A stretch of DNA of 63,636 bases from Willaertia magna (Eukaryota; Heterolobosea; Eutetramitea; Acrasida; Naegleriidae). Below are positions 19,666 through 30,285 of this stretch, piece by piece. The stretch lies in the NCBI GenBank assembly GCA_902984215.1, contig CADWAF010005441.1, forward strand, positions 1 to 63,636. Reading direction: 5' to 3'. Each line of letters begins with the position of its first letter. The first letter of the stretch is position 1. The notes below the pieces were generated by a model. It saw only the letters and a program-made list of their open reading frames with translations, was not told where the DNA came from and searched no databases. Both the position numbers and the translations under genes were made by a program.

Positions 19666-21447
19666 TTATTGATCATTTCCATTAGTTTGTCCATGTTCTT
19701 CTAAAACTGCAACAGCTTCCTTTATCTTTTGATAGAGAGCTTCTGTTGATTCAATTAAATGTAAAATATCAGAAACATCCATATCTAAAAGCATACCAGT
19801 AATTTTAGGTGCATTCTTTGGTTCTCGCAAATGAACCAATGGGAATAACCTTTCTCCTAAAATATTCTTTTGATCTTGTTCAGGGAGATTTGCTAAATAT
19901 TCTGGTGATAAGGTATCTGTTGGAGTGTGAGTTGGTTGTGGTGGCAATTGAGTGTTTTGTTGCATTTGTGGTGGTTGATCTACAGGTCTGTTACGTGCAT
20001 TGTTAGTAATTTTATATCCTGTGTTTCTATTTCCTTGATTCTTTGGTGGAGCATTATGAACACCACGTCCTCTTTGTGTATTACCGCCTCTCATGACATT
20101 ATTTCCACGTCCGTGACTTGGTAATCCAGTTGGTGGCATATTAGTTGGTACACCACGTCCTGGTTGCCAACGAGGTTTAATTCCAGTAACAAATGGTGGA
20201 TTTGTTCCTTGTTGGAAAAAGACTTGTGGTGCTACTTGTGGTGGGAACATATGTGGACCAACCATGTGTTGTTGTTTTCTAGCATTATGTTGAGCTTCTA
20301 ATTGAGCCTTTCTTAATTCTTTTGGTTGAGCAAAGTTAACATATAAAGGTTTAGAACCCATCATGTGTCCATTCATTTCAGTTAAAGCCTTGTTTGCAGC
20401 TTCAGGCGTTGTGAAACAAACAAAACCAAAGTTTTTACTTTGTTTTGTCTTTTCATCTACCATTACAGTTGCAGAGTAAATTTCTCCGAATTTAGAAAAC
20501 TCTTGTCTTAATCTAGCATCATCAACAGAATCATCTAAATTCTTTACATAAAGATTCAATCCCTTGTATTTGTTAACCCATTCTTGCTTTAATTTTTGGA
20601 AATGTTCCTTTAATTTTGGTCTTCTTTCACTCTTCTTTTGAGCTCTACCAACAAATAATTTCTTTCCTTTATATTCCTTTTCATTTAATTCATCAACAGC
20701 AATAACTGCAGCTGCATGGTCAACAAAGTTTATGAAACCGAATTGTTTAGATTTACCATTATTATCTTTCATAACTACAGCACTTTGAATTTCACCAAAC
20801 TTAGAGAATAAATCTTTTAATTCATTATCATCTACTGAAGCATCTAAATTCTTAACAAATACATTAGTAAAAGAATCTTCATTACTTAATATTTTCAATC
20901 TTTCAGATTTCTTTACAAATGGACCTACAAATACTTGTTTACCATTTAATAACATACCGTTAACCTTAGCGATAGCCTTTTCTGCAGCTTCTTGAGTTTC
21001 AAAATGTACGAAACCATAACCTGCAGATTCAACTACTGGTTCTCCTCGTTCGTCTTTTCTTGTTACTTGACAGACTTTACAGGAAAGAATATTACCAAAT
21101 GCTGAGAAAGTATCGTAGAGAGCCTTATTATCAATAGACTTATCCATATTTTTAATAAAAATATTTCCAATACCACTCTTTCTAATGGATGGGTCTCTTT
21201 GTGACCACATAATACGGATTGGTCTATCTTTAACATCTGTGTAGTTTAATGTATCTAATGCTCTTTCCGCATCTTGTGGATTTTGGAAGTTAACATATGC
21301 ATATCCAAGAGATTTACGAGTAATATTATCTTTACAGACACGAATTGAAATAATTGGGCCTACTTCATGAAAAATTTCATATAAAACTGATTCATTAATT
21401 TCAGGATGTAAATCTCCGACGTAAAGAGATGCTGAATTATAGTTCAT
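19666..21447 (-). CDS. PABPC: Cytoplasmic poly(A)-binding protein
   Basis: 593 residues from ATG 21447, close to the usual ~600-640. Four RRMs in order (~5-82, ~95-175, ~194-270, ~297-372) with RNP1/RNP2 motifs such as L-Y-V-G-D-L, G-Y-A-Y-V-N-F, I-F-I-K-N-M, V-F-V-K-N-L and L-Y-V-K-N-L. A linker rich in Gly, Arg, Pro, Gln and Met follows, then a C-terminal MLLE domain (~515-585) containing K-I-T-G-M-L-L-D, the usual K-I-T-G-M-L-L-E with Glu to Asp. Binds mRNA poly(A) tails and recruits PAM2 proteins to control translation and decay. No introns. The gene has higher GC codon use than the F-box genes, as expected for a highly expressed gene. Confidence 0.97.
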   Translation of the reverse strand: MNYNSASLYVGDLHPEINESVLYEIFHEVGPIISIRVCKDNITRKSLGYAYVNFQNPQDAERALDTLNYTDVKDRPIRIMWSQRDPSIRKSGIGNIFIKNMDKSIDNKALYDTFSAFGNILSCKVCQVTRKDERGEPVVESAGYGFVHFETQEAAEKAIAKVNGMLLNGKQVFVGPFVKKSERLKILSNEDSFTNVFVKNLDASVDDNELKDLFSKFGEIQSAVVMKDNNGKSKQFGFINFVDHAAAVIAVDELNEKEYKGKKLFVGRAQKKSERRPKLKEHFQKLKQEWVNKYKGLNLYVKNLDDSVDDARLRQEFSKFGEIYSATVMVDEKTKQSKNFGFVCFTTPEAANKALTEMNGHMMGSKPLYVNFAQPKELRKAQLEAQHNARKQQHMVGPHMFPPQVAPQVFFQQGTNPPFVTGIKPRWQPGRGVPTNMPPTGLPSHGRGNNVMRGGNTQRGRGVHNAPPKNQGNRNTGYKITNNARNRPVDQPPQMQQNTQLPPQPTHTPTDTLSPEYLANLPEQDQKNILGERLFPLVHLREPKNAPKITGMLLDMDVSDILHLIESTEALYQKIKEAVAVLEEHGQTNGNDQ

Positions 21448-21660
21448 ATTTATTATATATATATTAATAAAATAAAAATAAAATGGTTTTTATCTTGTTT
21501 TGATAAATAATTATAGAGTGTTTTCTAATTTTTTAATAAAAAAAACTAATTCTATTAGAAACAAATAAAATATCTAATTAAAATGGAAGTAGGAGTATAT
21601 AATAACGTGCACCTGGTGGATACGTAACTATTTTTTTTGTTTCGAAAAATTTATCGAAAA

Positions 21661-21765
21661 ATGCGATTTGCTTGGTTTTTATTGGTCAACCTTTTTGTGG
21701 CTGCTTACAAAGCTGAATCTTGCTTTTTTTTTGGTTTTGGTGTCTTAAACAATTTAGCGCTTTAG
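21661..21765 (+). CDS. Possible small signal-peptide ORF
   Basis: A 34-codon ATG-to-TAG frame encoding a strongly hydrophobic N-terminus (M-R-F-A-W-F-L-L-V-N-L-F-V-A-A) followed by A-E-S-C and a Phe/Gly-rich end. It looks like a signal peptide with very little mature protein. It could be a first exon, a chance frame or part of the PABP/E2F promoter region. No supporting homology is known to me. Confidence 0.2.
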   Translation: MRFAWFLLVNLFVAAYKAESCFFFGFGVLNNLAL

Positions 21766-22147
21766 AAAGAATATCTAGATGATTAATTATTATTGTTAGA
21801 TTTGGTTGAAGATGATGGACACATAATGTTTATTTTCGTTTTGTATAAAATGTCCAGTTACTTTTTTTGACTTTTATTTGTTTTGAATGAAGCATTATAT
21901 TACACTCACCACGTTTTATGAAAATAAAATTCTGTCCACAGTTAAATGCAAACTCAGCATTAGTTTAATCATATTTTAGTACAGCTTCTTCTCCGTTAAA
22001 CATAGCCGTAACAATTAAATGGAAGTGTTGTTGTGATGGTCTTTGAGCAACATTCTTTTTAGTTTTGATGGCCTTCTCATTGAATCCACTTTTGTGTTTG
22101 GGCCTAATGCAAAATGATAAGGCTTTATGAAAACGCTTAAACTTATT

Positions 22148-22155
22148 GCGCCAAA
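22148..22155 (-). promoter_or_regulatory. E2F consensus site
   Basis: Reads GCGCCAAA on the plus strand, i.e. TTTGGCGC on the minus strand, an exact match to the E2F consensus TTTSSCGC. It lies 99-106 bases before the E2F-like gene's ATG. GC-rich octamers are rare in this AT-rich DNA, so the position is suggestive of autoregulation. Confidence 0.5.
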
Positions 22156-22210
22156 CATTCAAAAGACTATACGTTACTTTGCAAAATTTTTGAAAAAATG
22201 ATTTCCCTCT

Positions 22211-22218
22211 CTTGGCGC
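22211..22218 (+). promoter_or_regulatory. Near-consensus E2F site
   Basis: Reads CTTGGCGC (consensus TTTGGCGC, one mismatch) inside a palindromic TGGCGCCA, 36-43 bases upstream of the E2F-like ATG. It is close enough to the start for binding to block or drive initiation. Confidence 0.4.
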
Positions 22219-22253
22219 CATTGAAAGCACAATGAAACAAGAAGAAAAAAACA

Positions 22254-24134
22254 ATGGATAGTAGTAATTCATTAAAGAGAAGTAATAGTCAAGGAGATGT
22301 AATAGATAACCCAAGCCTTTGCAAGATATTAGGTTTTAATAGTTTATACAACAGCATTGCTGTTTCCAATCCCAACAATGCAGAACATAATTTTCCTTGT
22401 TATACTAAAAGAACAACACCATTGGCTTTTACTTTTCAAAATAAGTCTTCTATACTTCGTACTGAAGTAGTTCATCAAAAGACCAGTAGTCCTGCAATTA
22501 ATGGTAATCAATGTACTAATGATATCTGTCTTAGTGTGGAAACTAAGAATGCAGAAATACCCATTGTGACAACAACAAATATCCATTTTCCACCACCTTT
22601 AATTAGTTTTAATAAACCTAAATCAATAAACTATAAATCACTACCAGTTAATGATCAACTTGTAGACCCAAGGAAATTAATTGCCTGTAATAACAATGCC
22701 TTAACACATAATGGAGCTAAGCCAAATAGTAATTTAGAAAATAATGAAATTAAAGAAAAAAAGAACAATTCTCTTTTGTTTATCTGTTCGAGATTTATTG
22801 AGCATTATGAAACTCAACATATTTCGTACATTAATTTAGATGAAACTGTAAATAAGTTAGACATTGATAAAAGAAGGTTATATGATGTGCTTAATGTTTT
22901 ATTAAGCTTAGGTATTGCCTCTAAAGTAAAATCAAAGCAATATTTGTATAATGGAATGATAGTGTTGACAAAAACTTTTGACGAATTTAGAGTAAGTTTC
23001 ATTGTGTCTCAATATTCATTAACTAAAGAATTATTTAGATTAAGGCCTTCAAAGACAGTTTTCTTTATGAGAGTATTTCTAAGTTACCAGACACCGAGGA
23101 GAGTTTAAAGAAGAACTTAAGGAAATTTCAGATAGATTCTACTACTCTGACAAGTAATGAAATACCCTCAAAGACTTCCAACAAAAAAGATACCTTTTTA
23201 ATGATACTTTGCAAACAAATGATAATGATCTTTTTAATTACAGAAATGGTTGAAATAAGCCAAGAACACGTAACACAAATACTTCTAAGGGATGTAAATG
23301 ATAAAAGTAAGTATTTTTAAGTTAATTGCATTGTTAAACGTTGTAGCAAAATTGAGGAGATTGAATGACATAATAAATGTTTTAATATCCTTAAAGATAA
23401 TAGAAAAACAAACAGCTGATAATGGTAAAAGAAATAGTAAAGTAGTTTTAAGGTGGTCACACCCTTACCAAATTGTAAATAATGATACTACAATAGATTC
23501 TAGTGGAGTAAACAAATCGAACAAGGAAGAATATGTGCCTTTGAAGAAAAGAAAGAGAATGAAAATTACTGTTGACAGTGGTGTGTCTTTAAGCACTAGT
23601 GAAGATAATTCTCCTTCCCCTACTCTTTCCTCATCGTCACCACAACCAACTACCCCAAAGATATCCCCTTCCATTTCTCCAGTTACATTAACTTCATTGG
23701 TGACACAAGGATTCACAACCTTATCCACTGGAAACGTCAAGTCGAACCCAGAGAAAGAAGTGAAAGAAATTGTCGTTGAGCAACCAAAGAAAAGAAGCTC
23801 CCTACATTTTCAATTTTTGTCACCTCCAACTAAAAAGAACAAGACTTTAAAAACAATTCTATCAACAACATTAGGAGGGAACAATTCTGCGTTATCTAAG
23901 GTGCAGAACTTATATGATCCAAAAAGTGAAAGAAAAGTTAATCTAAATAACATAAAACCAGTGCAGACTTCCAAACCTCTCTTTTCAATTCCTCCTAGCG
24001 CATTTATTAATGACGAAAACAAAAATCCCCAAACCATTGCTCCACAATCAGTTAAACCATCATTTATTACAACAACAAAGTTTGGTGGATTGTCATTCAA
24101 AATTTTACCTAAAGAACCTTCTGTCAATAATTAA
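22254..24134 (+). CDS. Atypical E2F (E2F7/8-type) with two DNA-binding domains (three exons)
   Basis: Exons 22254-22991, 23039-23306 and 23347-24134, with GTAAGT introns of 47 and 40 bases; 597 residues. The first winged helix (~172-235) has S-L-L-F-I-C-S-R-F-I and D-K-R-R-L-Y-D-V-L-N-V-L, then S-L-G-I-A-S-K-V. The second (~297-375) has the E2F7-like lead-in M-I-M-I-F-L-I-T..V-E-I-S and, only after splicing, K-L-R-R-L-N-D-I-I-N-V-L; here the Tyr of R-R-x-Y-D-I is Asn. No dimerisation or retinoblastoma-binding region is seen, and the C-terminal ~220 residues are Ser/Pro/Thr-rich. By family, such proteins bind E2F sites without DP partners and repress cell-cycle genes. Two E2F-like sites lie just upstream. 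Confidence 0.85.
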
Positions 24135-24211
24135 ATAAATTTTGAAAGGTTTTGCAACTTAGTTTTGTTCAATCAATTTTGCTTTGTTGTAACAAAAATC
24201 AACACAAAAAA

Positions 24212-25795
24212 ATGACTTTAATTTCATTTGAAGAACTAATAGAACAAATCAAGCATTACAAACAACACTATTTAAGCAGTGAAACAATTATATCTAATAA
24301 TAATGAAAAAGAAGAAGATGACGAAGCAATTGAAGAAGTAGGAGAACATGTAGACGAATTAAATAAAATTTTTCACAATGTACAAACACTTGTAAGCACA
24401 CGTTTGAAAAAAAAAGATTCCGAAAAAGTATTAATTTTAATACAATCCATTCTTATTGATAACAGTAATCATAATAGTAAAACAAAAAACAAAACCATTT
24501 TCAAATTTCCACAATTCCGAAAATTACAAAAAAACATTTCTAAAAATTTTGGCGCTCAAATTGCAAAGGCTTTAGAACCTAATAACAACAGCCTTGAAAG
24601 CAGTAGTATTAGTCAAAACAATGGTACAATGAAGCATAAAGAAGTAGTTAATGAAAAGAAGGAATTATCTCCCTTAAAGAAAAGTGGAAAGAAAGAAAAG
24701 AAATCCAACTCAATTGAGGTAAATTACGATAAAGAAGATGAAGAAGAAGGCTATTTTAATAAGAACGAAGATGAAAGTAATAATACTTTCACTCCAAATT
24801 CCTCAAATATTTATCATGTAAACACAAAGTTTGTAGAAAAATCTGGCAACACGTTAGGTAAAGAAGAAGATCATAAAACTCATTCCTCTCTAGCCTCTCA
24901 AGCAGATATCCATGAATTATATCAATACTCTGTACAATCAACAAAAGAGGATATCTACCTTTTTGAAAAGATCTATAAAAGTTATTTTCAATTAAAAGCT
25001 CCACATATCTTTAGAGAAGATTTTTGCGGTACTGCTTTACTTTCAACAGAATGGGCTAAACGTTCTGTTCAAAATGTTGCTATTGGTGTTGATATAGATA
25101 AACAAACAATTGAATGGGGTTGGAAACATAATGTAGAGAAGTTAAATGTTTCTGATAGGGTTAAGGTATTTTGTGAAAATGTTTTGACATTTGATTGGGA
25201 GAGTAATTTAAAGGATTATGAGTTATTGAAAGAAGAGTTAGATAGTGGTGAGGAAGTTTTGAAGAAAGCAGATATAATTTGTGCTTACAATTATAGTGTT
25301 TGCTTACTTCATAAAAGAAAAGATTTAATTCAATATTTTACAAAAGTTAAAGAATCAATGTCAGAAGATGGAAGTATATTTTTATTTGATTTATTTGGTG
25401 GATCTAAAATAATGTCAACTGATGATAGAGAATATGTAAGAAAGGATTATGGTCATTTTCTTTATGAATTTGAACAAACAGATTATAATCCAGTTACCGA
25501 AATTGTTACAAATTATATTCACTTTAAGTAAGTTATTTATTTCAAAATGATTTTAACACTTCAAAGAATGAAAGACAATTCATGGATTAAAAAAGCATTT
25601 AGTTTTAAATTCAGAAAATGGGGAATTCTTGAATTAAAAGAGATATTAGATGAAGTTGGTTTTTCAAAAGTGGATTTATACTGGGCTAGACACGACAAAG
25701 ATGTTAATGCACCAATTGAATTTAAACCTTTAAAGAACACTGCAGAGTGTTCGCAAGGTAAAAGTTGGACAGCACTCTTTGTTGCCTTAAAATAA
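24212..25795 (+). CDS. SAM-dependent methyltransferase with long charged N-terminus (two exons)
   Basis: Exons 24212-25527 and 25567-25795, with a 39-base GTAAGT..AAG intron, the shortest in the window; 514 residues. Start is ATG 24212; the frame runs upstream only to TTG 24152. The first ~240 residues are acidic and Lys/Asn-rich, probably disordered. The class I methyltransferase fold follows: F-R-E-D-F-C-G-T-A (SAM-binding loop), G-V-D-I-D (acidic end of strand 2), D-I-I-C-A-Y-N-Y-S (motif IV region) and D-G-S-I-F-L-F-D-L-F-G-G. The second exon supplies the last strands. The substrate cannot be told from sequence. Confidence 0.75.
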
Positions 25796-25818
25796 AGTAA
25801 TTATTTATTATAATTTGA

Positions 25819-26520
25819 TTATTTGTTATCTGTCTTATTAGTCTCTTTAGCACTCCAACAACTTCTCCCAAAGTAAATAGTTGAAAGAATAGAAAGTGGG
25901 ACTAATATTAAAGCAGCACCTAATATTGAACTACTGGCTATTAAGAAAGCTAAATCATTAAAGTAGGTAATTGGAGATAATGAAAGTTGGGTGAGAGCTC
26001 TATTTGTGAAACAAGTAATGTTAGAGGGAGAGGTAAATAAGTAAACCCAGTTGCTAGAACTCAAAGGATATTCATCTAAACTTTTATAAATTGAATCTTG
26101 AAATGAAAGTTGTGCAATACACTTGTTACTACTGTCACAACTTCTACCTAAAAAGTTACACTTTTTCTCCAGCGTGACATTTCCAAAATCTACAGCAAAA
26201 TAAAACACTAGGCTGATTATAAAAAGAGAAATAGATATTAAGGCACAAATTATACTAAATGAAAGGGAAGAAAAACAGACAATTCCATCTACTTGTCGCC
26301 TTGTAATTAAAGGGGGTTTAGGTTTTGGAGGTATGGGTTCTACCGTTGTTGGTTTATGTAAATAAACTGAGGAGAATGAACTATATCCTCTTCTTTGAGA
26401 TAATACATGAGTATCAGCCATAAACAAATCATCTTCATTTTGATCATCTTCAATTTCTATTGGTGACAATTCATCTTCATCCTGGTCAACTATAGCATTT
26501 CTACGTTGATTATTAGACAT
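25819..26520 (-). CDS. Unknown two-TM membrane protein
   Basis: 233 residues from ATG 26520. The N-terminal ~85 residues are polar and acidic with a Pro/Lys segment before the first membrane helix (~93-120, rich in Ile, Ser, Leu). A ~65-residue loop with cysteines and N-x-T/S sites follows, then a second helix (~185-215) and a short polar tail. The tetraspan-like look is not complete: only two helices are seen. Converges with the methyltransferase gene (23 bases between stops). No family recognised. Confidence 0.55.
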   Translation of the reverse strand: MSNNQRRNAIVDQDEDELSPIEIEDDQNEDDLFMADTHVLSQRRGYSSFSSVYLHKPTTVEPIPPKPKPPLITRRQVDGIVCFSSLSFSIICALISISLFIISLVFYFAVDFGNVTLEKKCNFLGRSCDSSNKCIAQLSFQDSIYKSLDEYPLSSSNWVYLFTSPSNITCFTNRALTQLSLSPITYFNDLAFLIASSSILGAALILVPLSILSTIYFGRSCWSAKETNKTDNK

Positions 26521-26814
26521 TTGTATTATACATAATTTTTTTAAATGTGCTCGTTGTAAACGCTATTCAAATTTCAATACATTTTAGTTTAGATTTGTGA
26601 TTGTTGTCCTTCAATTTCCTTGACAATACTTTTCTAATATACAAAGGTAGCGCTCTACCAGTAAGCTCCTTTCGTGCTTTAGCTTCAAATAAATTAAATG
26701 ACCAGTTTTAATAAACTTCCTAAAATAATATTAAATTACAAAATTAAATAATTTATACATTTACAATTTATAAAATACTTGTAGATTTGATGCAAACATC
26801 AAAACTAGTCTACA
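26521..26814. other. Intergenic spacer
   Basis: Between two minus-strand genes. A TTGTAAATG word on the minus strand lies about 60 bases after the TBC gene stop. An open but ATG-less frame of about 45 codons (L-T-G-R-A-L-P-L-Y-I-R-K..) and a tRNA-D-arm-like string are present and were not called. Confidence 0.4.
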
Positions 26815-29430
26815 TTAGAGTAATAATGTTTGTTCTGTTAATTGCTTATTAGATTGTAATTGAAGTTTCTTTCTATACAAAATATAAGCCCTTTCAGTAT
26901 CATCTAAAACCTTCTCTAAATTAAGATTACCTGACAGCTCAATACATAATTTAAGAATATCATCAAATCTCATTTGACGAGAAATAATTTCATCACAATG
27001 TTCTTCTAAAACAGCATAACACATAAATAGATGGAAATATTCACCATAATATTCAGTCCACATTCTTTCCCATAACTTCTTAATATCTTCAAAATCAAAT
27101 TCTCTTTTAAATAAAACTAAAATCCATCTAAAACAGAAGAATAAATTAGTTGCTTCATTATCATGTAAATAATTATAAAAATCATTATCTAAGAACTTAA
27201 TTAAAGAACATAAAGACATTAATTGAGATTCCATTCCTACAGAATTTACTTCAAAATTACCTTGTTTCTTTTCCATTAAACTTGCAAAACACCAAAAGGC
27301 TTCAACTTCATCTTGCATTACTTCTAATATAGGGCTAGCAAAATCTGACATTCCTTGAACATAACTTAAATCAAAATTATAGAAAGTATAAGTAATAAGA
27401 ATATCATTAAGAACCTTTAACCATTCCGAATTATCATCCTTCATCATTGGATGAGTTCTATCTGTACGAATAACATCCTTTTCAACTCTACTTTTTCTAT
27501 CTTTAAATTGACTAAATCTTGATTCTTGTTTTGCTGAGATACTTGTCCATTGTAATTTTAATATTTCATATTCCTTCTTCTTTTCTTCATCTAATTGTTT
27601 TCTTTCTTCAAATGTAGAATCAAATGAATAATAACATAAAAGGAATTTCCATACTTCTTTACGTATATCATTATCAATACCACCATAGAAGATAATTCTT
27701 TTTAGTTCTATAACATTCTTTATTCTACCTTCTGAATCGAAATAATTTGTCCATTGTTCACGATTTAATGGTGGAATAATAGTTTTAGTCCAATCCTCAG
27801 CTGTCAATTCAAATTTCTCTTCTTGTTTCTTTTCTTCTTTTATTTCTTTATTATTATTAGGTAATACTGGAGGGTTATCAATAATTTCAAATCCACTTAA
27901 GGCACTACTTTCAAGATTTCTTTCTTCATTATTGACAGTTCCGCTTGTTGAGGTAGATACAACACTATCTAATAAATTATCTTTCTTATTACCTTCAATT
28001 AATTGATTACTGACAATAGAAGAATTAGATGTAATATTATCTATATCTGAAGAAGAATCTAAATAATTTTCATACATTGAAGTAGTTAATGCTTCATTAA
28101 CAATAGGTAATGGTGCATTCTTCTTTTCTTTCATTAACCTTTCATTAGCTGCTTGTAAATCCAACGCTACATTCCCAGTAGTGGTTGTTGTATTATTATT
28201 TACAGATTTATTTTCATTCAAAGTAGTAGATTTCTGTGATTGTTGTTGACTATTTCCACCACTAAATAAAACATTCTTTAATTCTTTTGCACCCTTAGTT
28301 ATTTTACTTCCCCATTCTAATAATTGCCAATAAGTTTCCTTTGGAGAGTAAACATCTTCAAAATAAACATCAAAATCAAATTGATTTAATGATTTTGCTA
28401 ATGGTTCATAAACATCTGAAATATAATAAGTATTTTGATCTTTTTTATGTCTTTTTAAAGTAATATATTGATTTAAATCATTAATAAAATCAATTATACC
28501 ACCGTCATGGAAAAATAAAGGTGGATGTGCAGATTCATCTTTCATTGTAATTACAATATATGACCAACCCATATTTGGTATATTTTTCTTTAAATAAGAA
28601 ATATCTACAGTACGTAAACAAAGTGTATAAGCAGATTCACTTTTAATATAAGAATTAAAACTTTGATTCACATTTGTATTATTATTTGTAATCTTTGCAC
28701 TAACATATTCATCTTGTTGTATTCTACTATTATTTATTTGTACATTAGAATCTAATAAATTATTATTTTGTCTATGTCTATAATGATCAGGTGTAACAAT
28801 CTCACCATTTCCTTTTTGATGAATAACTAAATCTTCATTTATTGTACAAAGATAAGAATATGGAATCCAAATAAAATAGAATAAAGATTTTTGATTTATA
28901 AAAGCATTTACTGCTTCTTCTTTTTTTTGATTATTTACATCTACTACTGTACTGTTATTATTATTAATAGTAGTATTATTATTATTCATTTGTGGTGATT
29001 GAGGTAATGAAGTAGCTTTTGGTAATTGTTTTATAATAAAAATTACACCAGGAATGTGATCAATAAAATCTATATTTTTCTTATTATTATTTAAATTAAA
29101 AGAAGAAGTAGAATTATTATTAATATTATTTGATTGATTTGTATTTGGTAATGGATTAATTGTTGATTGTCTTTTAATTGTAGTATGTACATAAATATCA
29201 TCTTTACGAATAATAATTGAATATAATTCACCTTGATTTTCGGGAGCTAATAATTGATTTATTGATGGAATTTTTTCAAGAGTATTTCCACCAATAGAAT
29301 GTTGTTGTGTAGTAGGAAGGTAAAAAACATTTTCATTATTTTCAGTGGACTGATTATTATTAACATGTTGTTGATTTGTAGAAGATAATCCCGATGGTTG
29401 AGAAGAGGATGAGGGAGAAGAAGACTTCAT
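26815..29430 (-). CDS. TBC-domain RabGAP, TBC1D15/17-GYP7 type
   Basis: 871 residues from ATG 29430. A segment around 270-390 (W-S-Y-I-V-I-T-M-K.., P-L-F-F-H-D-G-G, then the L-K-R-H-x-K-D stretch) resembles the N-terminal domain of TBC1D15/17. A TBC domain follows at ~570-800: G-G-I-D-x-D-I-R-K-E-V-W, I-R-T-D-R-T-H (arginine finger) and S-Y-V-Q-G-M-S-D (glutamine finger). Both catalytic fingers are present, so it should accelerate GTP hydrolysis on a Rab, by family probably Rab7-like. The rest of the first half is Asn/Gln/Ser low-complexity. With Rab escort protein and HEATR5 it forms a membrane-traffic theme in this window. Confidence 0.9.
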   Translation of the reverse strand: MKSSSPSSSSQPSGLSSTNQQHVNNNQSTENNENVFYLPTTQQHSIGGNTLEKIPSINQLLAPENQGELYSIIIRKDDIYVHTTIKRQSTINPLPNTNQSNNINNNSTSSFNLNNNKKNIDFIDHIPGVIFIIKQLPKATSLPQSPQMNNNNTTINNNNSTVVDVNNQKKEEAVNAFINQKSLFYFIWIPYSYLCTINEDLVIHQKGNGEIVTPDHYRHRQNNNLLDSNVQINNSRIQQDEYVSAKITNNNTNVNQSFNSYIKSESAYTLCLRTVDISYLKKNIPNMGWSYIVITMKDESAHPPLFFHDGGIIDFINDLNQYITLKRHKKDQNTYYISDVYEPLAKSLNQFDFDVYFEDVYSPKETYWQLLEWGSKITKGAKELKNVLFSGGNSQQQSQKSTTLNENKSVNNNTTTTTGNVALDLQAANERLMKEKKNAPLPIVNEALTTSMYENYLDSSSDIDNITSNSSIVSNQLIEGNKKDNLLDSVVSTSTSGTVNNEERNLESSALSGFEIIDNPPVLPNNNKEIKEEKKQEEKFELTAEDWTKTIIPPLNREQWTNYFDSEGRIKNVIELKRIIFYGGIDNDIRKEVWKFLLCYYSFDSTFEERKQLDEEKKKEYEILKLQWTSISAKQESRFSQFKDRKSRVEKDVIRTDRTHPMMKDDNSEWLKVLNDILITYTFYNFDLSYVQGMSDFASPILEVMQDEVEAFWCFASLMEKKQGNFEVNSVGMESQLMSLCSLIKFLDNDFYNYLHDNEATNLFFCFRWILVLFKREFDFEDIKKLWERMWTEYYGEYFHLFMCYAVLEEHCDEIISRQMRFDDILKLCIELSGNLNLEKVLDDTERAYILYRKKLQLQSNKQLTEQTLLL

Positions 29431-29683
29431 TTTTAATGTTTTTTTTTATTTTTAAAAATTCATTTCTAATACCTATAGGTTGTTGTTTGAAAGTCCTTTT
29501 CTTCTAAAAGGGTTCTCTTTTGGTTTTAACAATGAATGGATGGTTTGCTGTTTGTTTGAATGAGTGGAACAACCACTGTTGCATTGAACGCTTAGTGGAG
29601 ATTTTGTAATAAATAACAATAATAAATAAATTATAAATTCAAACAAATATTTGAATTTTTTTAATTATTTCAATAAATAAAAA

Positions 29684-30131
29684 ATGACAAATAAAACAAA
29701 GAAAGCAGCACAAGTGGATTCTAAAAAGAAAAAGTCATCTTCCGATAATAATAAAAAGAATAATAATAGGGAAAGTAATAATAATAATAACACAGATGAA
29801 AAGACAAGTGCATCGGAAATTATTGATAAAGTGTTACAACAAAGAAAAGAAGAAAAAGTTAAAAAGACAAAGAAAATGGTAGGTTCAGTAATTTATCATT
29901 AAAATTTATTTAAAACTGTTTTAATTTACAAAATATAAATCTTTAAAAAAGAAACAACTTAAAGAAAAAGTGAAACAAGTAAAAGATAAAAGAAATTCTA
30001 GAAAAGAGAAAAAAACTAAAAGTATGATTGATGCTTTACAAGATTTAGCAGAAAGAGAAGAAAAGATGCAAAAATTAAATAAAATTGAAAATAAATTAAA
30101 AGAGCGATTAAATAAACCAAAAGAAAAGTAA
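29684..30131 (+). CDS. Small Lys-rich coiled-coil protein (two exons)
   Basis: Exons 29684-29878 and 29952-30131, phase 0, with a 73-base intron that has a GTAGGT donor and a weak A-rich AAG acceptor; 124 residues. The first part is Lys/Asn/Ser-rich and the second is a likely helix or coiled coil (K-Q-L-K-E-K-V-K-Q-V-K-D-K.., then L-A-E-R-E-E-K-M). Basic composition suggests a nuclear or nucleolar protein, but no family is recognised. The splice is inferred from the continuing Lys-rich open frame; read without it, the protein stops after 72 residues. Confidence 0.5.
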
Positions 30132-30285
30132 ATTGTAATTTATTTAAAAATTTTGTAAAGAACTAGGCCTATCACAGTTTTATTTTTAAAATTATAAATA
30201 TTATAAAATAGTTTATACATTTTACATAATTTATTACATGATGATTATTACATAATTTACAATAAACTAGTGTGAATTAAACATT

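Larger units (their letters stand above)
21448..22253. other. Divergent intergenic region between PABP and E2F
   Basis: 806 bases between two divergent genes. It holds the PABP promoter, a possible 34-codon small ORF (21661-21765) and two E2F-like sites close to the E2F gene. An open frame on the minus strand at 21965-22240 begins with TTG and has no recognisable product. Confidence 0.5.

Noticed and set aside
21965..22240. 91-codon open frame on the minus strand in the PABP-E2F spacer
   Set aside because: It begins with TTG, has no recognisable product and covers the E2F promoter. An exon of an unseen gene cannot be excluded.
24546..24553. TTTGGCGC word matching the E2F consensus
   Set aside because: It lies inside the methyltransferase coding sequence (F-G-A-Q) and has no promoter context.
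26640..26700. tRNA-like D-arm string (GGTAGAGCGC on the minus strand) and an ATG-less frame
   Set aside because: No matching anticodon stem, T arm or acceptor stem can be folded; the frame has no start.
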